Shown here in pieces: positions 1-14,473 of a stretch of DNA of 64,000 bases (its first letter is position 1; every line of letters begins with the position of its first letter). Origin of the DNA: Paratrimastix pyriformis (taxonomy: Eukaryota > Preaxostyla > Paratrimastigidae); NCBI GenBank assembly GCA_027972325.1, contig JAPMOS010000018.1, positions 310,001 to 374,000 on the forward strand. Direction: 5' to 3'. A model generated the notes under the pieces. It saw only the letters and a program-made list of their open reading frames with translations. It did not search any database and was not told where the DNA came from. The translations under genes were made by a program, and so were the position numbers.

Positions 1-430
1 ATCAGATGCCCTCGGCCCCCCAGCCCGAGGTGAGCTTCAACTACCTCGGCCAGTTCGGCGGTGCCCTCACCACGCCTGCGGGAGCCCTCTGGACCGACCT
101 CGGCATGGACGCCCCTGGCACGTCTCGATCCATCTCGCCTCTCAACCACGCCATGGTTCCACTCAGCGTCGAGTGCCAGGTTCTCAACGGTCGCATGCAA
201 ATCGACATGGGCTTCAACGACCAGGTCCTCGCGGGTCCTTCCGTCGAGCGGGTTGCCCGCCGGTACGAGGAGCATCTGCTGGGCCTGATCCAGCACTGCA
301 CCCGCCCGGGGGTCTTTGGCTACACCCCATCCGATTTCCCGCTGCTGCGGGTGAGCTGGCGCGCTGCGAGTTTCTCGGCCGCCAAGCAGCAGACCGTTGT
401 CGACGAGTCGGTGGGCCGCCGTGGGGCGGG
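1..430 (+). other. NRPS E0: C-terminal part of an epimerization domain
   Basis: The window opens inside the gene. The first readable residues carry the late epimerase motif [11 protein letters not shown], also present at the ends of E1 and E2. At least one further C-A-T precedes this point. The following linker, with a VDESVGRRG stretch, recurs word for word between E1 and C2 (about 5960-5995), which shows that E-to-C junctions have been copied between modules. Confidence 0.85.
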
Positions 431-3400
431 GGTTGAGGATGCATACCCCCTGAGCCCCATGCAGGAGGGCATGCTCTTCCACGCTCTCTTCGCGCCCGAC
501 TCGCAGGCCTACCTCCTGCAATCCGTCTTCGAGTTCACGCGAGCGTCCCTCCAAGAGGCCGCCCTAGAGAAGGCATGGGCGGCGGTCATGCGGCGGCACG
601 CTATCCTCCGGACCGGGTTCTGCTGGGAGCACGCGGGCGTCCCACTCCAGTATGTCATGGCCCCGGAGGCCCTTCAGCTCCCCTGGAAGCGGAGTGAACT
701 GTCCGTTTCCGCACCGACCGACCCGGCCGCCGTCCGGGCTGCCATCGATGGCCTCGTGGATGCCGATCGGATGCAGCGGTTCGACCTCCGCCGGGCGCCC
801 CTCTTCCGGCTTCACTTTGTGTCCATCCCCGGGGCGCCTACCTGCTACCTGCTGCTGACGGTTCACCACATGCTGCAGGACGGCTGGTCATTGGGCCTCC
901 TGATGCGCGAGGTGGTTGCTGCTTACTGCGGCCACACCCAGTCTCTGGCGACTCCGGCTGTCCCGTACCGGGCCTACATCGAATGGATCCAGTGCCAGGA
1001 TGCTGCCGCGGGGCGGGACTTCTGGAAGGCCCAGCTGAGCGGGCTCGAGGAGCCCACTCGGCTGGCCGTGGCCTTACCTCGGGCTCCCTTGGTCGGGACA
1101 CCAGTTCGGGCAGGTTACAGCCGGCGGACCCTGGCCGTGGGCCGGCCTCTGACGGCATCGCTGGTGGCCTTGGCCGCGGCACACCACGTCACCATGAGCA
1201 CCGTCATGCAGGCTGCCTGGGCGGTATTGCTTTCTCGGTACACCCGTCAGGAGGAGGTGGTCTATGGGACGACGGTTTCTGGGCGTGGCACAGGCCCGGT
1301 GGGCATCGAGAAGATGGTGGGCCTCTTTATCAACACCCTCCCCGTGCGGGCCTCTGTCCCCGCCCAGGGCACCCTCGCCGAGCTGCTCGCTCAGCTCCAG
1401 CAGCGCATGCTTGCCGCACAGGAGTTTGCCCATGTCCCCCTCGCGCAAATCCAAAGCGCCTGGTCAGGCGCCGCTCCGGAGCCGGGGGCCGCTGCCCGCC
1501 AAAGCACGACGACTTCCCTCTTCGACACGCTCTTCGTCCACGAGAACTACGCCGACTCCTGGGACACCGCGGCGGTGGGGAGTGACTTCCCGCTGCGCAA
1601 GACGTGGGGACTGGAGCAAGACGAGTACCCCCTCAGCCTGACCGTGACCTCGGAGCCCGAGGTGGCGGTGGAGTTCTGCTACCAGAGCGCCCTCTTCGAC
1701 CCGGCCACCGTGGACCGGATGACCTCCCACCTACACGAGATGCTCCGCAACATGGCCCGTGCTTGTTGCGACGAGTCAGGCCAGCCGGCGACTGGCAGCT
1801 CCGTCGCTGTCCGCACCCTCGGCATGCTCACCGGACCCGAGCGGCGTCAGGTGCTGTGGGACTGGAACCAGACGGTCGCCCCGTACCCGCGCGACCTGGG
1901 CATCCACGATCTGGTGCTCGAGTGGTGCCGACAGACCCCCGAGAAGACCGCCCTCGTCTGCGGGTCGGCCCGAATGACTTACGCCCAGCTCGACGCAGCC
2001 TCGGAGCGGGTGGCCCGCACCCTGCAGCAACAATGTGGCGTGGGTCCCGACGTGCTGGTGGCCGTTTGCATGGATCGTTCCATCGAATTCGTGGCTGCCT
2101 TGCTGGGCGTGATCAGGGCGGGTGGGGCGTATGTGCCACTGGACATGGCCTACCCCACCGGCCGCCTGGCGTACATGCTTTCCGACAGTGGGGCCGTCGC
2201 CGTGCTCGTCGACCGCGCAGGGGCTGCCCGCATGACGGAGGTCGCCGCCGAGCGGGACAAGAACGGCGCCCCAACCGCGGCGTCCACGGTACCCGTACTC
2301 CCCTATGAAGATGTTCTCTCGGGCAAGGTGGCGTTGACACCCGCTGCCGGATCGGCCGTGGCGGCTCCCCAAGCTGTCCGGGCACTCCCCGCCAACACGG
2401 GCGAGACTTTGATCTACATCATCTACACGTCCGGGTCGACGGGCCTGCCCAAGGGCGTCCTGGTCGAGCACCGCGGCGTGCTCCGCGAGGTGCGCGGTCG
2501 CCCCTACGTGACTGTCCACCCCGAGGATGTCTTCTCGCTCTTCTCGAGCCTTTCCTTCGATGCGGCCGCGGTGGAGCTGTGGGCTCCCCTTTGCGGTGGC
2601 GCAAGTCTGTTCGAAGTCGGGGTGGTGGGCGCCGGACGGTCGGGTGGATGCGCCGCTCGTTCTTGGGTTGGACAAGGGACTCACTTCTTTCTCCCAATAT
2701 ATCTCCATCGTCTCGTCTGTCGCCGCGTGCAGCTTGCCACATCATCGACTCGGTGGAGATGCGCGACCCACAGCTTCTGTGCGGCGTCCTGAAGAATCGG
2801 GGCATCACCCTGCATTTCGGGACCCCCGTGATGATGTGCGAATGCTTCGCCTACGACCCGTCGGCCTTCGCCAATCTGCGCTGGCTGGCCGTCGGTGGGG
2901 AGGCCTGTCCCATGACCCTCGTCAAGCACTTCGTCTCCATGCCGAAGACCGAATGCATGTCTGTTCCCCTTTTGAACTTCCCCTTTGGTTTGGTCGTTCC
3001 GCGCATTCGCAGCCAATCTGACGGATCTTTCGGCTCTGGTTTGACGTGATGGCGGCAGGAACGCGTACGGCCCCACCGAGAACACCATCGACAGCAGCTT
3101 TTTCGTCGTCAACGAAGCCAGCATGCGGGGCCGGGCGACGGTGCCCATCGGGAGAGCCGTTGGCAATTCCACTTGCTACATCCTCGACCCCCAGGGCCAG
3201 CCCTGCCCAGTGGGGGTGCCCGGCGAGCTGTGGGTGGGCGGCGACGGGGTGGCCCGGGGTTACCACAAGCGCCCCGAGCTGACCGCCGAGCGGTTCCTGC
3301 CGGACCCCTTCATCGCCGAGGCCTGGGGCGCTGCCGCATACCCCACGGAGGTTGATCATCCGTGGCGCATGTACCGCACGGGCGACCTGTGCCGCTGGCT

Positions 3401-6400
3401 ACCCGATGGCCAAGTGGAATTCTTGGGCAGGCTCGACGGGCAGGTCAAGCTGCGCGGCTTCCGAATTGAGCTGGGCGAGGTCGAGGCAGCTCTGGAGCGG
3501 AACAGAGCGATTTCACAGGCCGTGGCCATGGTACGCGAGGACCAACCCGGCCAGAAGCGCCTCGTGGCCTATGTCGTGGCAGGGACAATCCCAGAAGGGG
3601 AATCCGGCATGGCTGCCATGAAAGCCCTGATCACTGAGCTGCGGGCGGGCATCGCCAAGGACCTGCCCGCCTACATGGTCCCTGGCGCCATCGTGCGGCT
3701 GGCGGCCATCCCGGTGGGGCCCACGGGCAAGGTGGACCGGAAGGCGCTGCCCGCCCCCACCGAGGAAGACCTCGAGGCAGAGGGCGCGGCTGGGGAGGGC
3801 TACGTGGCCCCGCGCACGGCGGCCGAGCGGGCCCTGGCCGAGGCCATGGCCGAGGTGCTGCGGCTGCCGCTGGAGCGGGTCGGGGTGCGGGAGAGCTTCT
3901 TCCGGCTGGGCGGCGACTCGATCGTGAGCATCCAGCTGGTGTCGCGGGCCCGCCAGCGGGGCGTCCACCTGACGGTCAAGGACATCTTCCGGGCGCCCAC
4001 GGTGGAGCAGCTGGCCCAGGTGGCCCGGCTCGACGAGGCGGTCTTTGGCCGTGGCACGGATGCTGCTGCTGGTGCGGGTGCTGCTGGTGCGGGTGCTGCT
4101 GGTGCGGGTGCTGCTGGTGCTGGTGCTGCTGGCGTGGCGGCGGCGGCGACCGTTCTGGCCGAGGCGGGGCCGGTCGCGGGCCCGGTGCCGCTGGGCCCGA
4201 TCCAGCGGTGGTTCTTCGAGGAGGCCTTCGAGGCGCCGCAGCACTTCAACCAGGCGGTGATGCTGGCCGTCAGCGCGGGGCGCAGCCTGGAGGTGGGCCA
4301 CCTGCGGGCAGCCGTGGAGGCGCTGCTGCGCCGGCATGATATGCTGCGGGCCGAGTACCACTACCATCCCGGCGGTGACGAGGACGGCCACGAGTGCCCG
4401 CCGCCGCAGGTCCCGCAGTCGGAGGAGCTGGTGCTGCCGGAGCAGGTTGTGCTGGCCCCGACGGAGGCCGGGCGGCTGGCCGAGGCGGCGGTGCGGGTGG
4501 TTGAGCTGGAGCTGGAGCCGGAGCCGGAGCCGGTGCAGTCGGACCTCGCCAGCGGCGGCGGCGCGGAGAGCAGCGAGGCCGCCGAGCAGCGGGCCGAGGA
4601 GCGGGCCCTGGAGCGGGCCCTGGAGCGGGCCGCCACCCAGATCCAGGCGGGGTTCGACCTGACCCGGGCGCCGCTGGTGCGGGTGGGGCTGCTGCGGTGG
4701 CACGGGCGACGCGACGGGGGCCAGCTGCACGAGCGGGTGCTGGTGGTGGTGCACCACCTGGTGGTGGACGGGGTCTCGTGGCGGGTGCTGGTGCCCGAGC
4801 TGGAGGAGGCCTACCGGGCCGCCGCTGCCGCCGCCGGGACTGCGCCGGCGCGGGGTGGGCGAAGCGGCGCCACCTCGTACCGCCAGTGGGTCGGCAAGCT
4901 GGCCGCCGCCGTGGACCCGGCGGGGCCCGGCCCGAAGGCCCTCGCGGCCTCCGGCGAGCCGGACCACTGGCGGAGCGTGGCCGAGTGGGCCACCGCGCAC
5001 GCGGCCGAGTGTGCCCTGCCCAAGCTGGCGGCCGGCGGCAGCGCCAACGGCACCACAGGACTCGCCGCCGCCGCCGCCGCCACGCGGCGCCCCCACAACC
5101 GACTGGTTCGCGCGGGGCTGGGGGCCGCCGAGACGGAGGCTCTGCTGCAGCGGGTGCCGGCCGCCTACCGGACGCAGATCAACGACGTGCTGCTGGCGGC
5201 CCTGGCGCTGGCCCTGGGCGAGTGGATTGCGCAGGCCGCGCGCAAGGGCCGCGACACACCGCCGACGCCGCTGTCGGCGGGTGCCCACTCGGTCTCGCCG
5301 ATCTACGTGATGCTGGAGGGCCACGGGCGCGAGGAGGACTGGCTCCCCGAGGTGGTCACCGAGGGCCACCGGGCCGACCTCTCGCAGGCCGTGGGCTGGT
5401 TCACCAGCATGTACCCCGTGCCCTTGATGATCCCCGAGGGCGCCGAGAAGCCCGACGTCCGATTTGTGGCACGGCTCATCAAAAATGTGAAGGAGCAGCT
5501 TCGCTCGATCCCCGGGCACGGTCTTGGCTATGGCGTGCTGCGCTACTTCGAGAATAGTCTCAGCCCCCTCCTCCGCTCGGCCCCCCAGCCCGAGGTGAGC
5601 TTCAACTACCTCGGCCAGTTTGGCGGCTCTTCTGGGGACCGTTCCGCTCTCTGGACCGACCTCGGCCTCAACGCGCCTTCGACGGGACCCGCGAGCTCTC
5701 CCCTGAACCACGAATCGGTCGCCCTTGGCGTGGATTGCCTGGTCCAGGATGGCGCGCTCGCTGTCTATTTCTCCTTCAACGACCAGGTCCTCGCGGGTCC
5801 TTCCGTCGAGCGGGTTGCCCGCCGGTACGAGGAGCATCTGCTGGGCCTGATCCAGCACTGCACCCGCCCGGGGGTCTTTGGCTACACCCTCTCGGACTTC
5901 CCCCTGCTGCAGCAATCCTGGGAGCGGGCTGGGCTGACCCCCAACCAACAACAACTTCTTGTCGACGAGTCGGTGGGCCGCCGTGGGGCGGGGGTTGAGG
6001 ATGCGTACCCCCTGAGCCCCATGCAGGAGGGCATGCTCTTCCACGCTCTCTTCGCGCCCGACTCGCAGGCCTACCTGATTTACTCCCTTCTCAAGCTGCC
6101 GGTCACTGTGCAAGAGCACACCCTCGAGGCGGCCTGGACGACGCTGATGGAGCGGCATGCGATCCTCCGGACCGGGTTCTGCTGGGAGCACGCTGCGGCT
6201 CCTCTTCAGTATGTTGTGGACCCTGGCCATCTGCCGCTTCCTTGGACGGCCTCTGTGCTTCCCGCCGGCCCCGATGGGGAAACCGAGGCCGCCGAGCTGG
6301 ACCGAGCGATGAACTTCCTGGATGCCGACCGGAAATCCCGCTTCGACTTCCGCAAAGCCTGCTTCTTCCGTCTGCACCTCGTCCGGGCCGCCCACGCGGC

Positions 6401-9400
6401 CTATTTGCTCATTTCGGTGCACCACATCCTCCTCGACGGCTGGTCGGTCTCGCTGCTGCTCCGTGACCTGGAGCTGTGCTACAACAAGCTCCGTACGGGC
6501 CGCGCCGACCTGTCCCCGCCAACGACGCCCTTCAGGCAGTACATCGAATGGCTCCAGCACCAGCCGCTCCAAGAGGGCCTGACCTTCTGGGCCGAGCAGC
6601 TCAAGGGGATCGAAGAGTACACCCTGGTCCAATCGGTGGTCGGCCGGCCCTCGTCGACCGTCCTGGGGGGCCGCGAGACCGTCACCCTGGAGGGTAAGGA
6701 CCTGTTCGGCCAGCAGGATGTGCGGGTTCCTCGCGACCAGACGGCCGCTCTGGTCTCTCTGGCGAAGCGGCTCCAGGTGACCTACAGCACCGTGGTCCAG
6801 TGTGCGCTGGCTGTGGTCCTGGCACGCTACTGCCGCCAAGAAGAAGTGATCTTTGGGACAACCCTCTCCGGTCGCGGCTCAGGACCTGACGGCATCACCG
6901 AGATGGTGGGCCTGTTCATCAACACGGTCCCCATGCGGTACCACGTGGACTCTGAGATGACCATCGAGGGCCTCCTCGCCCAGGCCCAGGCCACCATGGG
7001 CGCCGTCCAGGAGAACACCCATATCTCGCTCGCCCAGATCCAGAACCAGGCCAGCCGTGGGCCGACCAACAGCGCTGGTGGTTCCGCTAGTTCGGGGGCG
7101 TCGGGGGCGTCGACCCTTTTCGACACTCTGCTCGTCTTCGAAAACTACCGGGAAGGTGACGAGGACCAGCCGACCGCCGCGAGCGGCGCGCCGCAGGACG
7201 ACGGCTTCCATCTGAAGGAGGCCACCGCGGCCCGCGAACGAACCGAGTACCCCGTCACCATCGTGGTGGAGCCCCAGGAGGAGCTCATCTTCCACCTGAT
7301 CAACGACCGGCGCCGCATCGACGACGCGGCCTTGCTTGGGCTGGGTTACCATGTCCGGGCCGTGCTTGCCGCCATGGCCACCATGGCCCCCAGCACCCCG
7401 CTGAAGGAAGTCTCCTTGGTTGATGCCGCCGAACGCAAGCGGGTCGTCGCCCAGTGGAACCAAACCGTCACTGCGTACCCCCGCGACGCCACCATAGCGC
7501 AGCTCTTCGAGGAGCAGGTACTGGCCAGTCCCAGCCGCGTGGCCGTCGAGTTCGGCATTCTTCACCTCACCTACGCTCAGCTGGACGCCGAGGCTGGCGG
7601 GCTGGCGATGCGGCTGGCCGAGCTGGGCGTGGGCCCGGAAGTGATGGTGTGCGTCTACATGGAGCGTTCTCTGGAGCAACTCGTTGCCGTTCTGGCGGTC
7701 GTCAAGGTGGGTGGCTGCTATGTGCCCGTTGATCCGGCCTACCCCGAGGCTCGTGTTCGCTTTATGCTCCAGGATACTGCGACTCCTGTGGTCGTGACGC
7801 AGCCTTCGCTGGCTCTCGACCGGAAACTTTCCGAATTCCGTGGCCACGTTGTCGTTTATGGTCGGGGCCCCGAGGCAGACACTGCCTCCTCTCTGGCCTC
7901 GCCAGCCCCCGCGACCCCGACCCCGACCCCGACCCCGGCCCTCGGTGGGCCGCTTCGCTATCTGCGTGATTCGAGCTCGGCCGGGTTGGCTTCCCCAGCC
8001 CCCGTTCGCCCCTCTCTGAAGGCACCCCTCGCGGAGGTAGCCCCGCCCACGGGACGATTCGGCCCTCAGTTGGCCCAGAACGGCTGGGCCTCCACGCAAA
8101 TCTATGAGGGGCTCTTGTTCGGCCCGGGAATGGGCGATACCACCGAGGAAGTGGTCGCCCTGGAGACCGAGCGCCAGCGAGCCCTCCTCCGGCAAGTCCG
8201 CGCCCACGCCACACCCACCGACCTGGCCTACGTCATCTACACGTCGGGCTCGACGGGGCTGCCCAAGGGGTGCCTGGTGCCCCAGCGGGGTGTCGTCCGG
8301 CTGGTCCGGAATACCAACCACGCGCACCTCGAGCCGGGTATGCGCTTCTCGCAGTTCTCGACCCTCAGCTTCGACGCAGCCGTGATGGAAGTGTGGGGCG
8401 CCTGGCTGAACGGAGGCACGCTCTGCTGCATGAGCCGCGAGCAGCTCCTCAACCCACCTCTCTTCTTCCGCTACGTGCGGGACTCCCGCATTTCCGTGCA
8501 GTGGATCACCCCCCCCTTGCTGCAGACCTATCTTGCCGAGGATGCCGCTGCCTTCAAGGGTCCCAAGTACATCCTCTTTGGTGGTGAGGCCTGCCCCACC
8601 ACCTTACCCGCACAGTTGCTCCAGCTGGCTCCCACGATCTCCGGGTCTGTTCCGACTCAGCTTTCCCATTCCCTTCCCTTCCCCCCCTCACCGATTTTCA
8701 CGTGCTCATCGTTCTTCGTTTGTTTTCCCCCTGATCGCAGGAACTGCTATGGTCCCACCGAGAACTGCTGCTACAGCACGGTCTTCTTCCTGTCCGCTCA
8801 AGAATTGGCCGGCTGTGCGACGGTGCCCATTGGCCGCATCATCAGCAACTCGACTGGTTACATTCTCGATTCGACTGGACACCCGTGCCCAGTGGGGGTG
8901 CCCGGGGAGCTGTGGGTGGGTGGCGACGGGGTGGCCCGGGGTTACCACAAGCGCCCCGAGCTGACGACCACCCGATTTGTGCCGGACCCGTTCATCGCCG
9001 AGGCCTGGGGCGTCCAGGCCTCCGCGCTTGCCCCGCCCGGCGGGTGGCGCATGTACCGCACGGGCGACCTGTGCCGGTGGTTGCCCAACGGGTGTGTGGA
9101 GTACCTGTGCCGGCTCGACGAGCAGGTCAAGCTGCGCGGCTTCCGGATTGAGCTGGGCGAGATCGAGGCGGCGCTGACCCGGCTGAGTGGAATCCAGCAG
9201 GCCGTGGCGATGGTGCGCGAGGACCAGCCCGGCCAGAAGCGCCTCGTGGCGTATGTGTCGGGAACAGGGGCGAAAGTCCCCACGGAGGAATTGCGGACCA
9301 GCATCTCGAAGGAGATGCCCGCCTACATGGTGCCCTCGGTCATTGTGCGTCTCGAGGCCATTCCTCTGGCCCCATCCGGCAAGGTGGACCGGAGGGCCCT

Positions 9401-12400
9401 GCCGGCCCCCAACGAGGACGGCGTCGCCGATGAGGTCGATACGTATGTGGCCCCGCGCACGGCGGCCGAGCGGGCCCTGGCCGAGGTCATGGCCGAGGTG
9501 CTGCGGCTGCCGCTGGAGCGGGTCGGGGTGCGGGAGAGCTTCTTCCGGCTGGGCGGCGACTCGATCGTGAGCATCCAGCTGGTGTCGCGGGCCCGCCAGC
9601 GGGGCGTCCACCTGACGGTCAAGGACATCTTCCGGGCGCCCACGGTGGAGCAGCTGGCCCAGGTGGCCCGGCTCGACGAGGCCATGCTTGGCTCGCTGCC
9701 TGCCACCCCCAGAGGGTCGCGGCCGTCCACACCCAAAGGATCGCGCCCCGGGACTCCCATCAACGGCTCCGCCCCTTCTGACTTCACTGCCGGTCTTGTC
9801 GGCGCTCTCGCCTCCCGGGCCGTTCTGGCCGAGGCGGGCCCGGTCGCTGGCTCGGTGCCGCTGGGCCCGATCCAGCGGTGGTTCTTCGAGGAGGCCTTCG
9901 AGGCGCCGCAGCACTTCAACCAGGCGGTGATGCTGGCAACCACTCCCGGCCACCAGCTCGATGTCGCCTTCATGCGCGAGGCACTCCGGTTGCTGCTCGA
10001 GCGGCATGACATGCTCCGGACCGAATTCCGCCCTGTTGCTGGCCAGCAGTTGCCCGAGCAATGTGTTCTGCCCGTTGAAGATGCCGTCCGCTTGGCCACG
10101 GCAGCCCTCTGGGAGCACGATCTTGATGCGCGGTTGAGTGTGGCTTTGGGCGCGGTCCGTGCTGGCGAGACCGTCGCGACCGAGGAGGAGGCCGAACAGC
10201 ATGTCATCGAGCGGGCCGCCACCCAGATCCAGGCGGGGTTCGACCTGACCCGGGCGCCGCTGGTGCGGGTGGGGCTGCTGCGGTGGCACGGGCGGCGCGA
10301 CGGGGGCCAGCTGCACGAGCGGGTGCTGGTGGTGGTGCACCACCTGGTGGTGGACGGGGTCTCGTGGCGGGTGCTGGTGCCCGAGCTGGAGGAGGCCTAC
10401 CGGGCAGCGGCTCGGGTGCCTGGGGCACTTCCAGGCCGCGCAAACAAGGAGGAAGTAGTACAACTTGCCGAACAGTGGGCCCACCCGACGCGCCGGGGCA
10501 CCTCATACCGGCAGTGGGTGACCTTGATGAGCAAGATGCTCCTCAGTCCAAACTCTTCGCTTGCTGCCGAGATCCCACATTGGCGGAGCATGGCCGAGTG
10601 GGCCACCGCGCACGCAGCCGAGTGTGCCCTGCCCAGGCTGGCCGGCAACAGCGCCACCGGCATCACCACGCGGCGCCCCCACAACCGACTGGTTCGCGCG
10701 GGGCTGGGGGCCGCCGAGACGGAGGCTCTGCTGCAGCGGGTGCCGGCCGCCTACCGGACGCAGATCAACGACGTGCTGCTGGCGGCCCTGGCGCTGGCCC
10801 TGGGCGAGTGGATTGCGCAGGCCAAGGACGGCAAGAGGAATTCGGTGCCCCCTCTTTACCTCACTTTGGAGGGCCACGGCCGTGAGGAAGACTGGGCTGT
10901 TGACACACTGGGCTCGGCCACCCAGCAACCCGACCTCTCGCAGACGGTCGGCTGGTTCACGAGCATGTATCCGGTTTTGCTGCAGCCGACTGGCCAGATC
11001 TCCTCCCCTACTCCGGGTCAGGACCAACTGGGGGCTCTGTTGAAAGAGGTCAAGGAACAGCTCCGCGCCGTGCCCGGAAAAGGCGTCGGCTACGGCGTGC
11101 TTCGATACCTCGCTGCCGTCACTTCCAACGCCTCGGCTGAATTGGCCCGCCTGGCCGGCGATCTTCACGCTGCGCCGCAACCCGAGGTCAGCTTCAACTA
11201 CCTGGGGCAGTTCGGCGGGGCGACGGATTTCGACTCGACGCAGCTGAGCACGGCCCTGTGGGTCGAGCTGGGCATGGAGGCGGGCGAAGACGTGGCGTTG
11301 GCCAATCACGCCCCGTGCGCCCTCAATGTCGTTTCGGAGGTCCGCCAGGGCCGATTCGCTTTGACCATGACCTTCAGCGATGCGCTCCTCGACCCGCTCG
11401 CGGTCGAGCATGTCGCCCGTCGGTACGAGGAGCATCTCCTGCTGCTGATTGAGCACTGCACCCGCCCCCAGAGTTGCGGGTACACACCCTCCGACTTTGA
11501 GTTGCTCAAGCGCCATTGGAAGCAGGCTGGCCTGAGTGAGGCCCGCCAGCAGGCGATCGTCGACGAGTCCCTCTCCGTCCTCGGCGGGGGCCTCGAAGAG
11601 GCATACCCGTTGAGCCCCCTCCAGGAGGGCATGCTCTTCCATGCGCTCTTCGCCCCTGACTCGGACGCCTATCTGGTCCAGTTCCACATGACATTCCGCG
11701 ACACGGTCAACGAAGAGGCCCTTCGTTCGGCCTTCGAGGCCTTGATGAGCCGGCATGCCATCCTCCGGACAGGGTTCGCCTGGAAACACGAGGGGTCCCC
11801 CCTGCAATATGTCCTGGAACCGGGCCGACTGGAGCTGCCCTGGAGCCGGCTCCCCGATCCGATGGAAGACCCCGATGCCATTGACAGTCCCGAGGCCCTG
11901 GCCGACTTTATCGAGGAGGACCGGCACCGGCCCTTCGACTTCACCAAGGCACCCCTGTTCCGCCTCCAGTTTGTCCCCGGCGGCTCGGTCGGCTCGGCTC
12001 CCCTGAGCCCCTCCCTCCTCTTCACCATGCACCACATCCTCTTCGACGGGTGGACCTTTGGCATCATCCTGCGCGATCTCGCGGCCGCCTACCAGGAGAT
12101 GGCCGGCTCCATCCCGCAGCCCCCGGCGCCGTTATTCAGCAAATATATCGACTGGCTTCTGCGCCAGGACGCGCATTCCGGGCTGTCCTATTGGAAACGC
12201 CATTTGGAGACCCTCCCACAGCCGACCATGCTCGCTCGGTCTCTCAAGGAGCCTCCGTCGCCTCGGGGGGGGAAGGTCGAATCGCAGGCCACCAAGTTCC
12301 AGCTCTCCTTTGGCCGGCCTCTGACGGCTGCGGTGGAGTCTTTCGCCGCCGCACGTCACGTGACCGTCAGCACCGTCTTTCAGGCCGCCTGGGCGCTGGT

Positions 12401-14440
12401 CCTCGCTCGGTACACGGGCCAGGAAGAGGTCGTCTTCGGGACAACCGTCTCGGGACGCAACGCCGGTCCGGAAGGGATCGAGGAGATGGCCGGGCTGCTC
12501 ATCAACACCCTGCCCTTCCGGGTCCGGGTGTGTGGAGACGACCAGCAGCCGTTGACAGTCAAAGCCCTCCTCAAGCAAGTGCAGGAGAACATGCTGGCCC
12601 TGCAGGAGCATGCCTATGTCTCCTTGGCCCAAGTGCAGGCCGTGTGTCCATGCATTCAGCCCAAGAAGGGCAAGGTGATGGAGCCGGCGGCCGGCGCAGC
12701 AAAGACCACCACCGCCAAGCAGCAGCCGCTCTTCGACACGATCTTCGTCTTCGAAAACTTCCGCGATACGTCGGGCCTGCAGGGAGCCGGGGTTGACTCT
12801 GGTTCGCTGCCCATCACCGAGATCGTTGGGAATGATCCCACCGAGTTTTTCCTGACGGTGGCCGTCTTGCCCGGACCAGTGGTCGAGATGCAATTCGCGT
12901 ACGAGCGCCACAGGATCGCCAGCGAGGACGTTCGCCAGCTGGCCGAGTGCATGCGGACCTTGGTCGAGTCCATCTGCAGCCGGGGCGCCGAGCAGAGCGC
13001 CCGTGCCGTCCGGATGCTACCTGCGAGCATCAGCAAGGGCCTCGCCGCCCGTCATGTGGCCGAGCCCAACTGGGTGGTGCGTTTCGCGGATGGCTGGTAC
13101 CCAGGCTCCCTGCTGGAGGAGCAGCTGCAGTACTGGCAGCGGGCGCTGGCGGGCATCCCCGAGCTGCTCGAGCTGCCCACCGACCGGGCCCGCCCCAAGG
13201 AGCCCACCTACCGGGGCAACTGGTACGTGCACCCCATGCCGGCCGACCTGCTGGCGGGCATGCGGCGGCTGGCCGCCCGCCACGGGGCGACCCTTTTCAT
13301 GGCCGTGCTGGCGGCCTGGCAGCTGCTGCTGCATCGGTACACGGGCCAGGCCGACGTGGTGGTGGGCACGCCCATCGCGGGGCGGCGCTTCGCCGAGATC
13401 GAGGGCCTGGTGGGGTTCTTCGTCAACACGCTGGCCATCCGGACCCAGTTCGAGGACGCCGGCCGGCAGACCTTCGCCGGCCTGGTGGAGCGGGTGCGCG
13501 ACGTGACCCTCGAAGCCTACGGCCACCAGGACGTGCCCTTCGAGGCCCTGGTGGAGCACCTCAAGGTCGAGCGGCACCTCAACGTCAACCCGGTCTTCCA
13601 GACCTTCTTTGGGCATACCGACGAGAGGTCCAACCCCACCGATCCGGCAGTCGAGCCGAGCGTCGAGACAAAATACGATCTGACCCTGGCCTCGGCCGTC
13701 TCGGCCAGCGGGGAGTGGTCTCTGGGTTTTGAGTACGCCGTGGACCTTTTCGACGAGGCCACGGTGGCTCGGATGGGACACCTCATGGAGGAGCTTGTGC
13801 GGAGCTGCCTGGCCACCGAGGGTGACGCCGCCCCCGCCGTCCCGCTGGCCAGCCTGCGGATGCTGCCCGCGGCCGAGCGGCATCAGGTCATCGTTCAGTG
13901 GAACCAGACCATCACCGACTACCCCCGCGATGCGACCCTGGCCCAGCTCTTTGCCGAGCAGGTTCGTCAACGGCCCGCTGCCATCGCGCTGGAGTTTGGT
14001 CGCGACAAACTGACGTACGCCCAGCTGGATGCCGAGGCTTCTGCCCTTGCCGAGATGCTGGTCGGGTTCGGTGTGGGTCCCAACGTGATGGCGTGCGTAC
14101 ACATGGAGCGTTCTCTGGAGTTGCTGGTGGCCATCCTGGCGGTCGTCAAGGCGGGCGGCGCCTATGTGCCCATCGACCCCGCGTATCCCGAGGGCCGTAT
14201 CCGGTTTATGCTGAAGGACACAGAGGCTCCCGTCATCATCACCCAGCGTCCCTTGGCCGGGCCGAAGCTGGCCGAGTTCGAGGGCCATGTGATTCTCTAC
14301 GAGCGTCGGGTCCCCGGTTGCGCCGCCGCACCGCCCTTCGAGCAGCAATCCGAATGGGCGTGGGCATCGGTGCGCATCTTCGACGGGTCGGTGCCGCCCA
14401 GCCAGCGCATCTACAACGGCCAAGGCTCCAAGCCCACCGA

Positions 14441-14473
<33 letters not shown>

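Noticed and set aside
3513-6839. A minus-strand open frame of more than 1100 codons opposite modules 1-2, and others like it opposite modules 5-6
   Set aside because: They mirror the conserved NRPS coding strand in a GC-rich sequence where stop codons are rare. The translations are Gly/Arg/His-rich with no domain, and the plus strand has full domain order.
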